DNA from: an uncultured Bacillus sp.
GTDB lineage: Bacteria > Bacillota > Bacilli > Bacillales_B > DSM-18226
Direction: 5' to 3'
DNA length: 64,000 nucleotides
Assembly: GCF_946478885.1 (NCBI RefSeq)
Contig: NZ_CAMLDX010000001.1
Location: 58,150 to 122,149 of the forward strand
Below, piece by piece: positions 18,631 to 29,611 of this stretch (the first letter of the stretch is position 1; each line of letters starts with the position of its first letter). The notes below the pieces were generated by a model. It was not told the DNA's origin. It did not search any database and was given only the letters and a program-made list of their open reading frames with translations. Made by a program: the position numbers and the translations under genes.

Positions 18631-21264
18631 TCAAACGGATTTCACCCATTCTTCAACATATTGTAATGCTGCGTCAAGTTGCTCTGGATTTTTCCCTCCT
18701 GCTTGCGCCATATCCGGACGGCCTCCGCCTCCGCCACCACAGCGTACTGCCACTTCCCTGATTAATTTCCCCGCATGGAATCCCTTATCGATTAAGTCCT
18801 TCGATACTCCGGCAATTAAATTGACCTTTCCGTCAGCCGGACTACCGAGCACGACAATAGCGGAACCGAGCTTCTGTTTCAGATCATCAGCCATATTGCG
18901 CAGATTATTCATGTCCGTTGCTTGTACTTTTGCAGCTAATACAGAAATGCCCTTGATTTCTTTTACTTTTGAAACAAGGCTTCCCGCTTCAATATTGCCC
19001 AATTTTGCCGCCAATGATTCATTTTCACGCTGTAATTGTTTAACTTCAGTATGCAATGCTTCAATTCTGGCGGGTACATCTCTCATATTTGACTTCAGTT
19101 TTACAGCTGATTCTTTTAAAATACTGATCTGCTCATTCATCATCCGGAATGCGGCTTCGCCTGTCACAGCCTCAATCCGGCGGGTGCCGGCACCAATTCC
19201 GCTCTCTGAAACGATCTTGAACAGTCCGATGACAGATGTATTGGATACATGGCATCCGCCGCAAAGTTCAAGACTGAAATCTCCAACTTTTACTACCCGG
19301 ACAATATCACCGTATTTCTCTCCGAATAGAGCCATCGCTCCCATCGCTTTCGCATCATTAATGTCTTTATAATCAATTTCAACATTCATGCTTTTCCAGA
19401 TTTGTTCATTCACTAATTCCTCAACCTTTTCAAGTTCTTCCGGTTGAACCTGGCCGAAATGTGAGAAGTCAAAACGGAGGCGGTCCGGTTCGACAAGGGA
19501 ACCAGCCTGATTTACATGAGAACCCAGCACCTCTTTCAGCGCTTTTTGCAGCAGATGCGTTGCAGTATGGTTTTTAATAATTTTCCCTCTGTTTTCAGCA
19601 TGAATGGAAGCATCCACCGTCATATTGACCTTTATTGTTCCCTCTGTAACAAAAGCGCGATGCAAATGCTGACCATTCGGTGCCTTTTGCACATCTTGGA
19701 TGTCTGCCTTCATACCGGCTGCAGTAATGCTTCCTCTGTCCGCAATCTGACCTCCGCTTTCAGCATAAAACGGTGTTTGATCGAGCATAAATTGAATTTC
19801 TTCTCCTTCAGTTGCTTCATTCACCAGCTGACCATCCTTTAATAGGACAATCACTTTGGCCTGCACCTGCACATGATCATAACCGATAAATGCACTCTCA
19901 TTCTTGAGCTCACTCAAGACACCGCTTTGCACATGCATGGAATCAACATCAATCCGCGCTGACCGGGCTCTTTCCCTTTGCTCCTCCATTTCAGCTTCAA
20001 AGCCTTCATGGTCAACGGTCATTCCTTCCTCTTCCACATATTCTTCGGTTAATTCAACAGGAAAACCAAAAGTGTCATATAAGCGAAATACGTCTTCACC
20101 TGAAATGACCGTGCTCCCTTTTTCCTTTTCCTTCTTAATCACCTCGGATAGAATGGATAAGCCCTCATGCAAGGTTTCATGGAAACGATCTTCCTCATTT
20201 TTAATTACTTTCTCAATAAAGGCACTGTTTTCTTTTACTTCCGGATAGAAGTCCGTCATGATTTCCCCTACTACCGGCACCAGTTCATACATAAATGGAC
20301 GCTCAATACCGATTTGCTTCGCATAACGGACGGCCCTTCTTAACAGACGGCGGATAATATAACCTCGTCCCTCGTTGGAAGGCAATGCCCCGTCGCCAAT
20401 GGCAAAGGCTACAGTTCGGATATGATCGGCAATGACCTTAAACGCTACATCCTTTTCTTTACTTTCGCCATATTTCGCCCCGGATATTTCCTCTGTTGCC
20501 TGAATAATCGGCATAAATAAATCCGTATCAAAATTGGTTGGAACATTTTGGACAACAGATGCCATCCGTTCAAGCCCCATACCAGTATCAATATTTTTCT
20601 TTGGCAGCGGAGTATACGACCCGTCAGGATTATGATTAAATTCTGAAAATACTAGATTCCAAATCTCTAAATAACGTTCATTTTCTCCACCTGGATACAG
20701 TTCCGGATCACTTGGATCATCTCCATATTCAGGACCGCGATCATAGAAAATCTCCGTATTGGGACCGCTTGGACCTTCCCCGATATCCCAGAAATTCCCC
20801 TCAAGGCGGATTATTCTTTCTTCCGGAATCCCAATGTTCTTATTCCAATATTGAAATGCTTCCTCATCCTCAGGGTGAATGGTTACAGAAAGCTTTTCTT
20901 TCTCAAAACCAATCCATTTTTCATCCGTTAAAAATTCCCATGCCCATTCAATAGCCTCTTCCTTAAAATAATTTCCAATGGAAAAATTCCCTAGCATTTC
21001 AAAGAAAGTATGGTGGCGAGCAGTTTTCCCGACATTTTCAATATCATTTGTCCGAATCGACTTTTGTGCATTGGTAATCTTTGGATTTTCCGGTACAACC
21101 CTTCCGTCAAAATATTTTTTCAACGTGGCTACCCCGCTGTTAATCCACAGCAATGATGGGTCATCATGCGGTACCAATGGTGCACTCGGCTCTATTGCAT
21201 GGCCTTTTTCTTTAAAGAAAGCAAGATACATTTGTCTAATTTGTGAACCTGTTAATTTTTTCAC
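18631..21264 (-). CDS. alaS: Alanyl-tRNA synthetase
   Basis: Class II synthetase that charges tRNA-Ala, with an editing domain that removes misacylated serine and glycine. From the GTG at 21264 (preceded by GAGGAGGT) the protein is 877 residues, the usual size. The aminoacylation domain is N-terminal. The editing domain metal site is HTATHLL near residue 564 plus CGGCH near 665, and the C-terminal C-Ala domain has the Gly-rich [17 protein letters not shown] near 840. An upstream T-box leader controls it. The frame open to 21312 includes non-conserved residues before the ribosome site. Confidence 0.98.
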   Translation of the reverse strand: MKKLTGSQIRQMYLAFFKEKGHAIEPSAPLVPHDDPSLLWINSGVATLKKYFDGRVVPENPKITNAQKSIRTNDIENVGKTARHHTFFEMLGNFSIGNYFKEEAIEWAWEFLTDEKWIGFEKEKLSVTIHPEDEEAFQYWNKNIGIPEERIIRLEGNFWDIGEGPSGPNTEIFYDRGPEYGDDPSDPELYPGGENERYLEIWNLVFSEFNHNPDGSYTPLPKKNIDTGMGLERMASVVQNVPTNFDTDLFMPIIQATEEISGAKYGESKEKDVAFKVIADHIRTVAFAIGDGALPSNEGRGYIIRRLLRRAVRYAKQIGIERPFMYELVPVVGEIMTDFYPEVKENSAFIEKVIKNEEDRFHETLHEGLSILSEVIKKEKEKGSTVISGEDVFRLYDTFGFPVELTEEYVEEEGMTVDHEGFEAEMEEQRERARSARIDVDSMHVQSGVLSELKNESAFIGYDHVQVQAKVIVLLKDGQLVNEATEGEEIQFMLDQTPFYAESGGQIADRGSITAAGMKADIQDVQKAPNGQHLHRAFVTEGTIKVNMTVDASIHAENRGKIIKNHTATHLLQKALKEVLGSHVNQAGSLVEPDRLRFDFSHFGQVQPEELEKVEELVNEQIWKSMNVEIDYKDINDAKAMGAMALFGEKYGDIVRVVKVGDFSLELCGGCHVSNTSVIGLFKIVSESGIGAGTRRIEAVTGEAAFRMMNEQISILKESAVKLKSNMRDVPARIEALHTEVKQLQRENESLAAKLGNIEAGSLVSKVKEIKGISVLAAKVQATDMNNLRNMADDLKQKLGSAIVVLGSPADGKVNLIAGVSKDLIDKGFHAGKLIREVAVRCGGGGGGRPDMAQAGGKNPEQLDAALQYVEEWVKSV

Positions 21265-21399
21265 TGTGAAACCTCCTCTATCGTCACTAAAATTTATGTT
21301 CCATTTAACCACTTACTGCAGGCCTTCTTTCAGAACAGGCAGTATGCCGGATCACCGGAAAAATGCAGCATTTTCCCTATCCGTTGCTTTTTCACACAC

Positions 21400-21659
21400 A
21401 AAAAAAGCCCTCTGCCCCGGACAGGGACGAGAAGCTTACTCGCGGTACCACCCTGATTATGAATGTCCATTCATCTCTCAATAAGACCTTAACGCGGCAG
21501 ACGGCAGTGGTTAGCTGCACTCAGGATTAGCCTTCTGTTATCCTTCATCTAGAGCCTTTTTCAGCCTAAGAAAGCTCCTCTCTAATGTGACATGTCACTC
21601 AGATGGACTATAACATACTCGTTCCTTCTTCATGTTCCCTATGTAAAAATACAATTATA
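21400..21659 (-). ncRNA. T-box leader of alaS
   Basis: tRNA-sensing riboswitch. The T-box sequence AGGGTGGTACCGCGAG lies at 21438-21454, followed by a terminator hairpin with a run of seven Ts (21400-21406). About 200 nt of structured leader precede it, downstream of a consensus promoter. The expected ligand is uncharged tRNA-Ala; several GCT triplets lie in the stem I region and I could not decide which is the specifier. Confidence 0.93.
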
Positions 21660-21665
21660 CTTCGC

Positions 21666-21695
21666 ATTATAGCGATACTTTTTTGAAATTGTCAA
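21666..21695 (-). promoter_or_regulatory. Sigma-A promoter of the alaS T-box transcript
   Basis: -35 TTGACA (21690-21695) and -10 TATAAT (21666-21671), both perfect, with an 18-bp spacer. Transcription would start near 21659. Confidence 0.88.
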
Positions 21696-21719
21696 TGATT
21701 CAGCGATACAAATACGGAT

Positions 21720-22799
21720 TTATTCTTTTAGAACCGGTATCTGTTTTCGGCCAAAATATTTCCTAATATGCAAAAGACCTACCTTGAGGACAGCTAAAAT
21801 CGGGACAGCCAAAATCATTCCGATGATTCCACCCATCTCCTCTCCAGCAAACAACGCAAGCATAATCATCAAAGGATGCATACGCAGACTTTTTCCCACT
21901 ATGAAAGGAGAAAGCACATTCCCCTCCAAAAACTGGATCACCAATACAATTATCATGGTGATCACTACCATCTTAACCGACATAGTAGAGGCAATGACTA
22001 CCGCAGGGATGGCGCCAATGATCGGCCCAAAATAAGGGATAACATTCGTGATGCCAATAATCAGACCGAGCAGTAAGGGATAATTCATATGAATCACCCA
22101 AAAAGCGAAGGTTGAAAGGGAGCCAATTAAGGAACAGACCAGCAGCTGGCCTCTGATATAGCTACCAAGTGATTGATCTACATCCCGTAGAAAGAGAATT
22201 CCTCCCTGTCTCCATTTCCTCGGTGTCACATACCAGACTGCCTTTTTAATCGTTTTAAAATCCTTCAGCATATAGAAGGAGATAAAGGGAATCAGGGCAA
22301 TCGTGAAGATGGAGCTGGCAATCTCCGCAATTGAGTTCAGGGCATTCGTCAGCATTTTATCCAAGCTTCTTTCAATGGAGACAATCCCATCATCCACACG
22401 CTCCTGTATCCCATCCGGCCATGCTGATGTTTTCTGCTGAATTTGTTCAACAAATCCCATATATTGGTCGGCAAGCTCTGGAATACTAACGGTTAAATCC
22501 TTTATCTGCCGTATGATTTCCGGCAATCCCTTATAAAAAGCAAACCCTATGCCGCCAAAAAAAATGACATAAATAATAAAGACGGCCATCCCCCTATGAA
22601 GGCCCCCTGTATGCAACCTTTCTACGATTGGATGCAAAAGATACGTGATAAATGCTGCAATGATAAAGGGCAAAAAAATGTTAAATACAGTTGTTACAAT
22701 TGGAAGCCAAATTCCTTGTAATTTTATAAAGATAAAGACAGTTATTAATAAAAGGAGCAAAAATCCAAGACGGTAATACCACTTTATCCGGATATCCAA
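21720..22799 (-). CDS. yrrI: AI-2E family transporter YrrI
   Basis: A 359-residue polytopic membrane protein of the AI-2E family (formerly UPF0118), with about eight hydrophobic segments, the usual size. Conserved stretches include TYLLHPIVERL near residue 53, YFGPIIGAIPA near 253 and the C-terminal ALFAGEEMGGIIGMILAVP. Members have been reported as sodium/proton antiporters or signal exporters, so the substrate is open. It lies upstream of the alaS promoter region and downstream of yrzQ/yrzR, the B. subtilis order. Confidence 0.9.
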   Translation of the reverse strand: MDIRIKWYYRLGFLLLLLITVFIFIKLQGIWLPIVTTVFNIFLPFIIAAFITYLLHPIVERLHTGGLHRGMAVFIIYVIFFGGIGFAFYKGLPEIIRQIKDLTVSIPELADQYMGFVEQIQQKTSAWPDGIQERVDDGIVSIERSLDKMLTNALNSIAEIASSIFTIALIPFISFYMLKDFKTIKKAVWYVTPRKWRQGGILFLRDVDQSLGSYIRGQLLVCSLIGSLSTFAFWVIHMNYPLLLGLIIGITNVIPYFGPIIGAIPAVVIASTMSVKMVVITMIIVLVIQFLEGNVLSPFIVGKSLRMHPLMIMLALFAGEEMGGIIGMILAVPILAVLKVGLLHIRKYFGRKQIPVLKE

Positions 22800-22862
22800 T
22801 CTTACTCGCCTCCTTTTACTTAGTGTGAGGCCGCTCTCTTTTTTTATACATTCGGAAATATC

Positions 22863-22894
22863 AAAGGGGACAACCGTTTGACAAGTTATCCCCT
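22863..22894 (-). terminator. Hairpin after yrzQ
   Basis: AGGGGATAAC pairs with GTTGTCCCCT (one mismatch) around a 12-nt loop just after the yrzQ stop, followed by TTGATAT. Probably the end of the recD2-yrrD-yrzR-yrzQ unit. Confidence 0.55.
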
Positions 22895-22900
22895 AGAAAA

Positions 22901-23032
22901 TCAAAATATCGCTTTAATGCCTTTTTTCAGCTTTCTCATACTGCGATTAGAAATGACATTATTTTTCTGGATATAGTTGTATGCCACAATCCCTGCTCCA
23001 ACAGTCAGTACGGAAGTAATCGCTTTATTCAT
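22901..23032 (-). CDS. yrzQ: YrzQ-like small protein (DUF3918)
   Basis: A 43-residue protein beginning MNKAITSVLTVGAGIVAYNY with a short hydrophobic N-terminal helix and a basic tail (SMRKLKKGIKAIF). The ATG at 23032 follows AAGAGGTGAGAAG. The N-terminal helix plus SNRSMRK motif and the position beside yrrI match the Bacillus YrzQ/DUF3918 family. Function unknown. Confidence 0.8.
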   Translation of the reverse strand: MNKAITSVLTVGAGIVAYNYIQKNNVISNRSMRKLKKGIKAIF

Positions 23033-23052
23033 TCTTCTCACCTCTTGATTTT

Positions 23053-23244
23053 TTATAAGATGAATCGGCGTTCATCTTCTTCAAATAAATCATCAAGGGA
23101 GCTTAATGTTCCGTCTTCTTCTACTTGATGGGTAAGAATAAGATCCTTCGATAAGGTCATTTCAATGAAACAATTCCAGCAATAATATTGATTGATACCA
23201 ATTTTTCCTATATCCTTGCTTTGACAGTTGGGACATTTAAGCAT
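23053..23244 (-). CDS. yrzR: YrzR-like zinc-ribbon protein
   Basis: A 63-residue protein with a zinc ribbon: CPNC near residue 4 and CWNC near residue 22. It ends in an acidic tail (LDDLFEEDERRFIL). I chose the ATG at 23244, nine bases after GAGGTG; the longer frame begins at a GTG inside that ribosome site. Its place between yrzQ and yrrD matches B. subtilis yrzR. Function unknown. Confidence 0.82.
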   Translation of the reverse strand: MLKCPNCQSKDIGKIGINQYYCWNCFIEMTLSKDLILTHQVEEDGTLSSLDDLFEEDERRFIL

Positions 23245-23262
23245 CAGGAAAAACACCTCACA

Positions 23263-23733
23263 TTATTTTACATTCACTATGATGGCGTCCTTCCCAATTG
23301 CAGGCGGTTGTTCAGCTTTGATCACACGTTTACCTTCCATCATATCTGAAAAGAAGCCATCCGATATTTCATACCCTATAATCGTTCCCACTTCTTCCAG
23401 AAAATATACATCTTCTAAAAAGCCTAGCCTTTCACCCTCTGCTGTCATCATCATCCTGCCCAACAGTCTCTGCTTATTTTCAATAGTATAATGCTCTGGT
23501 ATCTGTAAAGTCTCTAAAACCTCTCTATCTTCTATCATAACCCCATCAAATCCAAAAGAAGACACATTTTGCACGCTGATAAAAAAGTTTTTTTTAAATA
23601 AAACACCCTTTTTTACAAGCAGCCCCTTTACCATTCCCTTGCTTGAAACACATAAATCGCACACTTCACCAATTTTGGTGCCAGTCTTTAATTCGTAAAT
23701 CGGCAACCCTTTTAATAATGAAAATGTCCGCAA
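23263..23733 (-). CDS. yrrD: YrrD PRC-barrel protein
   Basis: Two PRC-barrel-like repeats are visible: LPIYELKTGTKIGEVCDLCV near the start, and GRMMMTAEGERLGFLEDVYF in the second half. PRC barrels often bind ribosomal or photosynthetic partners; the role here is unknown. I prefer a TTG start at 23733 (156 residues), which follows AAGGGTGGGG. An upstream ATG at 23799 lacks a ribosome site. It follows recD2 closely, as in B. subtilis. Confidence 0.85.
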   Translation of the reverse strand: MRTFSLLKGLPIYELKTGTKIGEVCDLCVSSKGMVKGLLVKKGVLFKKNFFISVQNVSSFGFDGVMIEDREVLETLQIPEHYTIENKQRLLGRMMMTAEGERLGFLEDVYFLEEVGTIIGYEISDGFFSDMMEGKRVIKAEQPPAIGKDAIIVNVK

Positions 23734-23815
23734 AGTTTGTCCCCACCCTTCCGAACATTCATTATCTTTAGCAGGGATAGGCAAAAACATGTGAAGCAAG
23801 GTTTTCCAATCTGTA

Positions 23816-26215
23816 TCAGGAAAGAAAATGATAGGGAGTAATATCCTCCATTCCGATCATTGGATCGACATTCATCAACCTTTCTTCATAGGAAATAGAT
23901 ATTTGCTTCTCTGGTACAGCTTCTTCCGTTAGAGGAGTGTATTTATCTCTTAACTTCCCGGCCAATGTAGTCAGGCGGGTTTGTTCATCCGTACGCTGAA
24001 CTCCCGAACGAAAGGCGTCCTCTTCACCGCAGATAATTAAAAACTTCTTGCTTCTCGTTATCGCCGTATAAATCAGGTTTCTCCTCAGCATACGATAGTA
24101 GCTTTTCACAATTGGGAGAATCACAATCGGAAATTCACTGCCCTGAGATTTATGTACCGAGCAACTGTAGGCAAGGGTGATTTGGTTTAAATTCTGCTTT
24201 GTATACGTAACTTCAATTCCATCAAAGGAGACGACCACCATATCCTGCTTCTCGGTATTTTCCTTTGCATAAAAAATGGATATGACTTCACCCATATCGC
24301 CATTAAAAACGTGATTTTCCGGCTGATTGACCAGCTGTAAAACTTTATCTCCAACCCGGTATTTTGTTTCGCCAAAAGTGATCTCCTTTCGTGTGCCATC
24401 TCGATTTCCGTTCAGCACGTCCTGGAGCATTATATTCAGGCGATCGATTCCTGCGGGTCCTTTATACATCGGAGCCAGCACTTGAATATCACGCGGAGTA
24501 AACCCCTTTTTGACGGCATTGAGAACCACCTTTTCGATACAATTGGCTACCTGGGCTGTATTGCATTTGATAAACGAGCGGTCCGTCTGCTGTGCCGTGA
24601 CATTTTTCGGGAGCCTGCCCTTTTGAATATCATGTGCCAATTCAATAATGGAAGATCCTTCTTCCTGACGGTATATATCAGTTAGGCGGATCGAAGGAAT
24701 GACCTCTGAACAGAGCAAATCCTTCAGCACCTGTCCCGGCCCAACTGAGGGTAGCTGATCTTCATCGCCAACAAGAATGACTTGTATTTTATCGGGAAGT
24801 GCCTTAAAAAGACGGTTTGCGAGCCATATATCCACCATGGAAGTTTCATCGACAATCAATATATTACCATTTAATGGATTTTCCTCATCATGATCAAAGC
24901 CTTCATTTCCATTCCAGCCTAATAGTCGGTGAATCGTCATCGCTGGAAGCCCGGTTGCTTCTGTCATCCGTTTCGCAGCTCTTCCTGTAGGAGCACAAAG
25001 CAAAAACGGAAACGGTTCTTCCTTTTTGTAATCCTTCGGATCGAGAGAACAGCCGTGAAGCTCGGCATATAATTCGACAATTCCTTTAATAACTGTTGTT
25101 TTCCCTGTGCCGGGTCCCCCTGTTAAGATTAATAAAGGAGACATTAAAGCAGTCTGGATTGCTTCTTTTTGGCTAGGAGCATATTGCACCCCTATACGCT
25201 CCTCAAGATTTCCGAGCGCCAGCAGAAATTCCGATTCCGGAAATTGCTGTTCATATTCCGTTTGTTCCAGAAGCCCTTTGATGCTTGTAACAAGCCCTTT
25301 TTCAGAAAAATAGAGGGAAGGGAGATAAAACCGGCTTTCTTCGACAATGATTTTCCCCTCTTCCTCAAGAGCAAGCAATTGTTGAGTAATATCAGCAAAT
25401 TCGATCGGATTACGTTTATTTTCTTCAAGAAGTTGCTGCACCTTCAGCAGGAAATTTTCCGCCTGGATATAGACATGTCCATTTTGCATGCATTCATTTT
25501 CTAAAATATACAAGCATCCTGCCTTTATCCTGTCCGGATGGTTACCTGTCATCCCTAACTGATGTCCGAGCTCATCAGCCCGGGCAAAACCGATGCCCTC
25601 TACATCCTCCACTAATTTATAAGGATTTGCCTGAATTACATCTATCGTTGTTTCTTTATATGCTTGATAAATTTTCATTGATAATTGCGGACCGAAACCG
25701 TACTGATTTAATAAAATCATGGCCTGTTCAAGTCCCTGATGCTTCATCAACGTATCGTACAAATCCTTTGCCTTATCAGTTGGCAGCTTCGGCACCTGAT
25801 CCAGCAAGGAGGGCTCGTTTAAAATTCTCGTAATAGCATTTTCCCCGAGTGTTTCAACAATGTTCTCCGCTGTTTTCTTACCGATTCCTTTAAACAGCTC
25901 ACTGGAAAGATAACTGACAACTCCTTTTTTTGTCTGTGGAATATCCTTCCGAAAATGAGTTGCGTGGAACTGCAGACCGAACTTTGGATGCTCCTTCAGA
26001 TCTCCATAAAACAGGTAAGTCTCCTGCTCGTGTATTTTAGGAAAGTAGCCGGTTATGACAGCTTCCTTGTCATGATAATCCTCATTTGTTTCTTCTACAC
26101 GTATTCTTAATACCGTATATAAATTCTGCTCATTACGAAAAATCGTAACAATCGGCCTTCCTTTCATGAACTTTCCCTGTTCAGCAAATAAATCAAGCGA
26201 ATCCTGTTTTTCCAC
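23816..26215 (-). CDS. recD2: RecD2-type 5'-3' DNA helicase (YrrC)
   Basis: SF1B helicase of the RecD2 group, acting in DNA repair and fork maintenance without RecBC. The 799-residue protein has an N-terminal extension with helix-hairpin-helix motifs (about residues 85-210), Walker A GGPGTGKTT near 350, Walker B VDETSMVD near 425 and the C-terminal UvrD-like motif IYTAITRSKKFLIICG. The start is a GTG at 26215 with AAGGAGGT upstream, giving the B. subtilis length. It overlaps a repeat-derived region upstream and is followed by yrrD. Confidence 0.95.
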   Translation of the reverse strand: MEKQDSLDLFAEQGKFMKGRPIVTIFRNEQNLYTVLRIRVEETNEDYHDKEAVITGYFPKIHEQETYLFYGDLKEHPKFGLQFHATHFRKDIPQTKKGVVSYLSSELFKGIGKKTAENIVETLGENAITRILNEPSLLDQVPKLPTDKAKDLYDTLMKHQGLEQAMILLNQYGFGPQLSMKIYQAYKETTIDVIQANPYKLVEDVEGIGFARADELGHQLGMTGNHPDRIKAGCLYILENECMQNGHVYIQAENFLLKVQQLLEENKRNPIEFADITQQLLALEEEGKIIVEESRFYLPSLYFSEKGLVTSIKGLLEQTEYEQQFPESEFLLALGNLEERIGVQYAPSQKEAIQTALMSPLLILTGGPGTGKTTVIKGIVELYAELHGCSLDPKDYKKEEPFPFLLCAPTGRAAKRMTEATGLPAMTIHRLLGWNGNEGFDHDEENPLNGNILIVDETSMVDIWLANRLFKALPDKIQVILVGDEDQLPSVGPGQVLKDLLCSEVIPSIRLTDIYRQEEGSSIIELAHDIQKGRLPKNVTAQQTDRSFIKCNTAQVANCIEKVVLNAVKKGFTPRDIQVLAPMYKGPAGIDRLNIMLQDVLNGNRDGTRKEITFGETKYRVGDKVLQLVNQPENHVFNGDMGEVISIFYAKENTEKQDMVVVSFDGIEVTYTKQNLNQITLAYSCSVHKSQGSEFPIVILPIVKSYYRMLRRNLIYTAITRSKKFLIICGEEDAFRSGVQRTDEQTRLTTLAGKLRDKYTPLTEEAVPEKQISISYEERLMNVDPMIGMEDITPYHFLS

Positions 26216-26233
26216 GAAGAACACCTCCTTAAT

Positions 26234-26390
26234 AGAAGAGCGTAAGCGCCATGTCAAGCGCGGGACCTATCCACGATGCTCTCCGTACTCTCGATTGAGT
26301 TAAGGGAATATGAAGAGCTCAATCGTTATTCAATGTAGTCTTTTCTCTAACAAAGCGTGTAAAGTATACTAGCAGCCATGCGTTGGAGCT
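26234..26390 (-). repeat. Degenerate dispersed intergenic repeat
   Basis: Between yrrB and recD2, the minus strand starts AGCTCCAACGCATGGCTGC and ends GGCGCTTACGCTCTTCT. These ends resemble a noncoding repeat I recall from Bacillus intergenic regions (AGCTCCAGCGCC...GGCGCTTGCGCTTTTCT). Inside is an 8-bp inverted repeat CGATTGAG/CTCAATCG (26292-26325). No gene is visible. Assignment is from memory of the pattern only. Confidence 0.4.
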
Positions 26391-26441
26391 GGATTTTAGG
26401 CTGACTGAAGAAACTTAATACCGTTTAGATGCTCGATTCCA

Positions 26442-27110
26442 TTAATGCTTTATATGGTCATTTCCTTTTTCAATTAAATCCTTGCCATAGCTTGCCAATA
26501 GATGGTCAGGCTGGATTTCAAGTGCCTTTGCAAACATCCGAACAGCCGTTTTGCCATCTTCCTTATACCCATAGGCCACTCCTAAATTGTAATATGCGTC
26601 GGCATGCTTCGGTTCTATGCTGACGCACTTCTCGAATTGTACAATCGCTTCATCAATATACTGCTGATTTGCCAAGCACAAACCAGATTGAAAAAATCCC
26701 TCTGCGTCCTGAGGATTTAATTCAGTACAGCGTTGAAAATAAGGAAGTGCCTGAAGCGGTTGCTCAAGTCCTAAGTAGGACATCCCCAGCATGAAAAAAT
26801 TATCAGAGGTATGTAAGCCTTTTTTCATGGCTGTTTCAAATAATATCTTTGCCTGCTGGTATTCCTCCTTTTCATAATGCAAATTTCCCGCACTGTAGTA
26901 GGCTGCAGCTGCATTTTCATCCAATGAAATCGCTTTTTGAAAGAATTTTAATGCCTTTTCCACATCGCCTACAGCCGAAAGGACATTCCCGAAATTTATG
27001 TATGAAACGGGATTCTCCGGAGCCTCCTCAATTGCCTCCATAAAGGCCTTCGCCGCTTCCTCCCATTTGCCTTCCTGCATAAATTGAATTCCCGTTTGAT
27101 TCTTATCCAT
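26442..27110 (-). CDS. yrrB: TPR-repeat protein YrrB
   Basis: A 222-residue protein made almost wholly of about six tetratricopeptide repeats (for example AYYNLGVAYGYKEDGKTAVR and VSYINFGNVLSAVGDVEKAL), forming a protein-binding superhelix. B. subtilis YrrB is a TPR protein of the same size at the same locus between trmU and recD2. Its partner is not established; the neighbours mnmA and recD2 do not settle it. Confidence 0.92.
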   Translation of the reverse strand: MDKNQTGIQFMQEGKWEEAAKAFMEAIEEAPENPVSYINFGNVLSAVGDVEKALKFFQKAISLDENAAAAYYSAGNLHYEKEEYQQAKILFETAMKKGLHTSDNFFMLGMSYLGLEQPLQALPYFQRCTELNPQDAEGFFQSGLCLANQQYIDEAIVQFEKCVSIEPKHADAYYNLGVAYGYKEDGKTAVRMFAKALEIQPDHLLASYGKDLIEKGNDHIKH

Positions 27111-27189
27111 GTTTCCACTCCATCATATCGTTTAATTGTCTTTTTTCTAACATATAAGTATAGCATATTTCCAACATACAAAAAAGAAA

Positions 27190-27307
27190 GGAACTGCCCA
27201 AAAGCAAAGGTGTCAGGCACCACAATCCAATATCAATATCACTTTGCATAAATCTGCACTGGATATAGATCAATTGTGGATATCTGACACCTTACGGGAC
27301 AGTTCAG
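27190..27307. repeat. Long imperfect inverted-repeat element between yrrB and mnmA
   Basis: Outer arms GGAACTGCCC / GGGACAGTTC and inner arms AAGGTGTCAGGCACCACAAT / ATTGTGGATATCTGACACCTT pair to give a roughly 118-bp hairpin-forming element. The GGTGTCAGGCACC core resembles palindromic intergenic repeats common in Bacillaceae. No ORF lies within it. It could be a small nonautonomous element or a terminator-like structure. Confidence 0.65.
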
Positions 27308-27312
27308 AACCT

Positions 27313-28446
<1,134 letters not shown>

Positions 28447-29595
28447 TCATGATTTATGAACTAAACGCCTAACAATCCTTGTTATTTCATTTCCAACTTT
28501 TTTTATTTGTTTTTCAGTATTATACAAGCCGAAGCTGAAGCGAATAGAGCTAGTTAGTTTATCTGACTCTTCCCCAAACATCGCAACTAGTACATGGGAA
28601 GGTTCAACCGAACCCGCTGTACAGGCGGAGCCGCTCGAAGCTGCAATTCCGGCCATATCTAGATTCACAAGCAATGACTCTACATTCGTACCGGGAAAAT
28701 GGATATTGATCACATGCGGAAGTGACCTCTCAAGCATGCCGTTTATATGAAATTCAATATCTCCTTCATCCAACGTACTAAGCAGCGTTTTCTTTAAATC
28801 ATGATACTGTTGTTGTTTTGCAGCCAATTGTTCCTGGACAATCATAGCAGCCTCAAAAAAACCAGCAATTGCAGGAACATTTTCTGTCCCTGCACGTCTT
28901 TTTCTCTCCTGCTCACCGCCGAAAAGGCGCGGAGACAGCTTCACTCCAGACCTCACATATAAAAAACCGATGCCTTTCGGACCATTTATCTTATGGGCCG
29001 AAGCACTTAATAAATCAACCTTCAGTTCTTGAACATGAAGCTTCTCCATTCCGTAAGCCTGAACTGCATCTGTATGAAAATATGCCGGATGTCCGGATAA
29101 CATCTGCCCTATTTCCGCAATCGGCTGAATTGTACCTACTTCATTATTGCCATACATAATCGTAACCAGTATGGTATCCTCTCTCAATGCCTGCTGAACA
29201 TCGCTCGGAGAAACAGCCCCTGTTTCATCAACAGGCAAATACGTCACCTCATAGCCTCTTTTTTCTAATTCATGGCAGGCATGAAGCACGGCATGATGTT
29301 CAATTTCTGTTGTAATAATATGCTTACCATTCGCAGCATTTGCCTCGGCAATACCAAAGATTGCGTAATTATCGGCTTCCGTTCCGCCACTTGTAAAAAT
29401 AACCTCATTTTCTTTTGCTCCGATGCTTTGAGCAATACCATATCGGGCATCATCAACAATTTTTCGCGCTTCCCGTCCGAAAAGATGAATACTGGACGGA
29501 TTGCCAAAAATATTAGTCATCGTCTGTGTAACTTTATCAATAACTGCCGGATGCATGGGTGTTGTTGCCGCATGATCGACGTAGATACGTTCCAA
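28447..29595 (-). CDS. yrvO: Cysteine desulfurase YrvO (IscS-like)
   Basis: PLP-dependent enzyme that releases sulfur from cysteine as an enzyme persulfide and passes it to MnmA. The 382-residue protein has the PLP lysine in SASAHKINGPKG and the persulfide cysteine in SSGSACTAGSVEPSHVL, the class I loop. HHAVLH binds PLP. The start is a TTG at 29595 after AGAGGGTG. It lies between cymR and mnmA, linking cysteine-responsive control to sulfur delivery. Confidence 0.95.
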   Translation of the reverse strand: MERIYVDHAATTPMHPAVIDKVTQTMTNIFGNPSSIHLFGREARKIVDDARYGIAQSIGAKENEVIFTSGGTEADNYAIFGIAEANAANGKHIITTEIEHHAVLHACHELEKRGYEVTYLPVDETGAVSPSDVQQALREDTILVTIMYGNNEVGTIQPIAEIGQMLSGHPAYFHTDAVQAYGMEKLHVQELKVDLLSASAHKINGPKGIGFLYVRSGVKLSPRLFGGEQERKRRAGTENVPAIAGFFEAAMIVQEQLAAKQQQYHDLKKTLLSTLDEGDIEFHINGMLERSLPHVINIHFPGTNVESLLVNLDMAGIAASSGSACTAGSVEPSHVLVAMFGEESDKLTSSIRFSFGLYNTEKQIKKVGNEITRIVRRLVHKS

Positions 29596-29611
29596 ATCAA
29601 TTCACCCTCTT

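Noticed and set aside
26216..26260. TTGACA-17-TATTAA promoter right before recD2
   Set aside because: The -10 abuts the ribosome site, so transcription would begin at or past the start codon; probably chance within the repeat.
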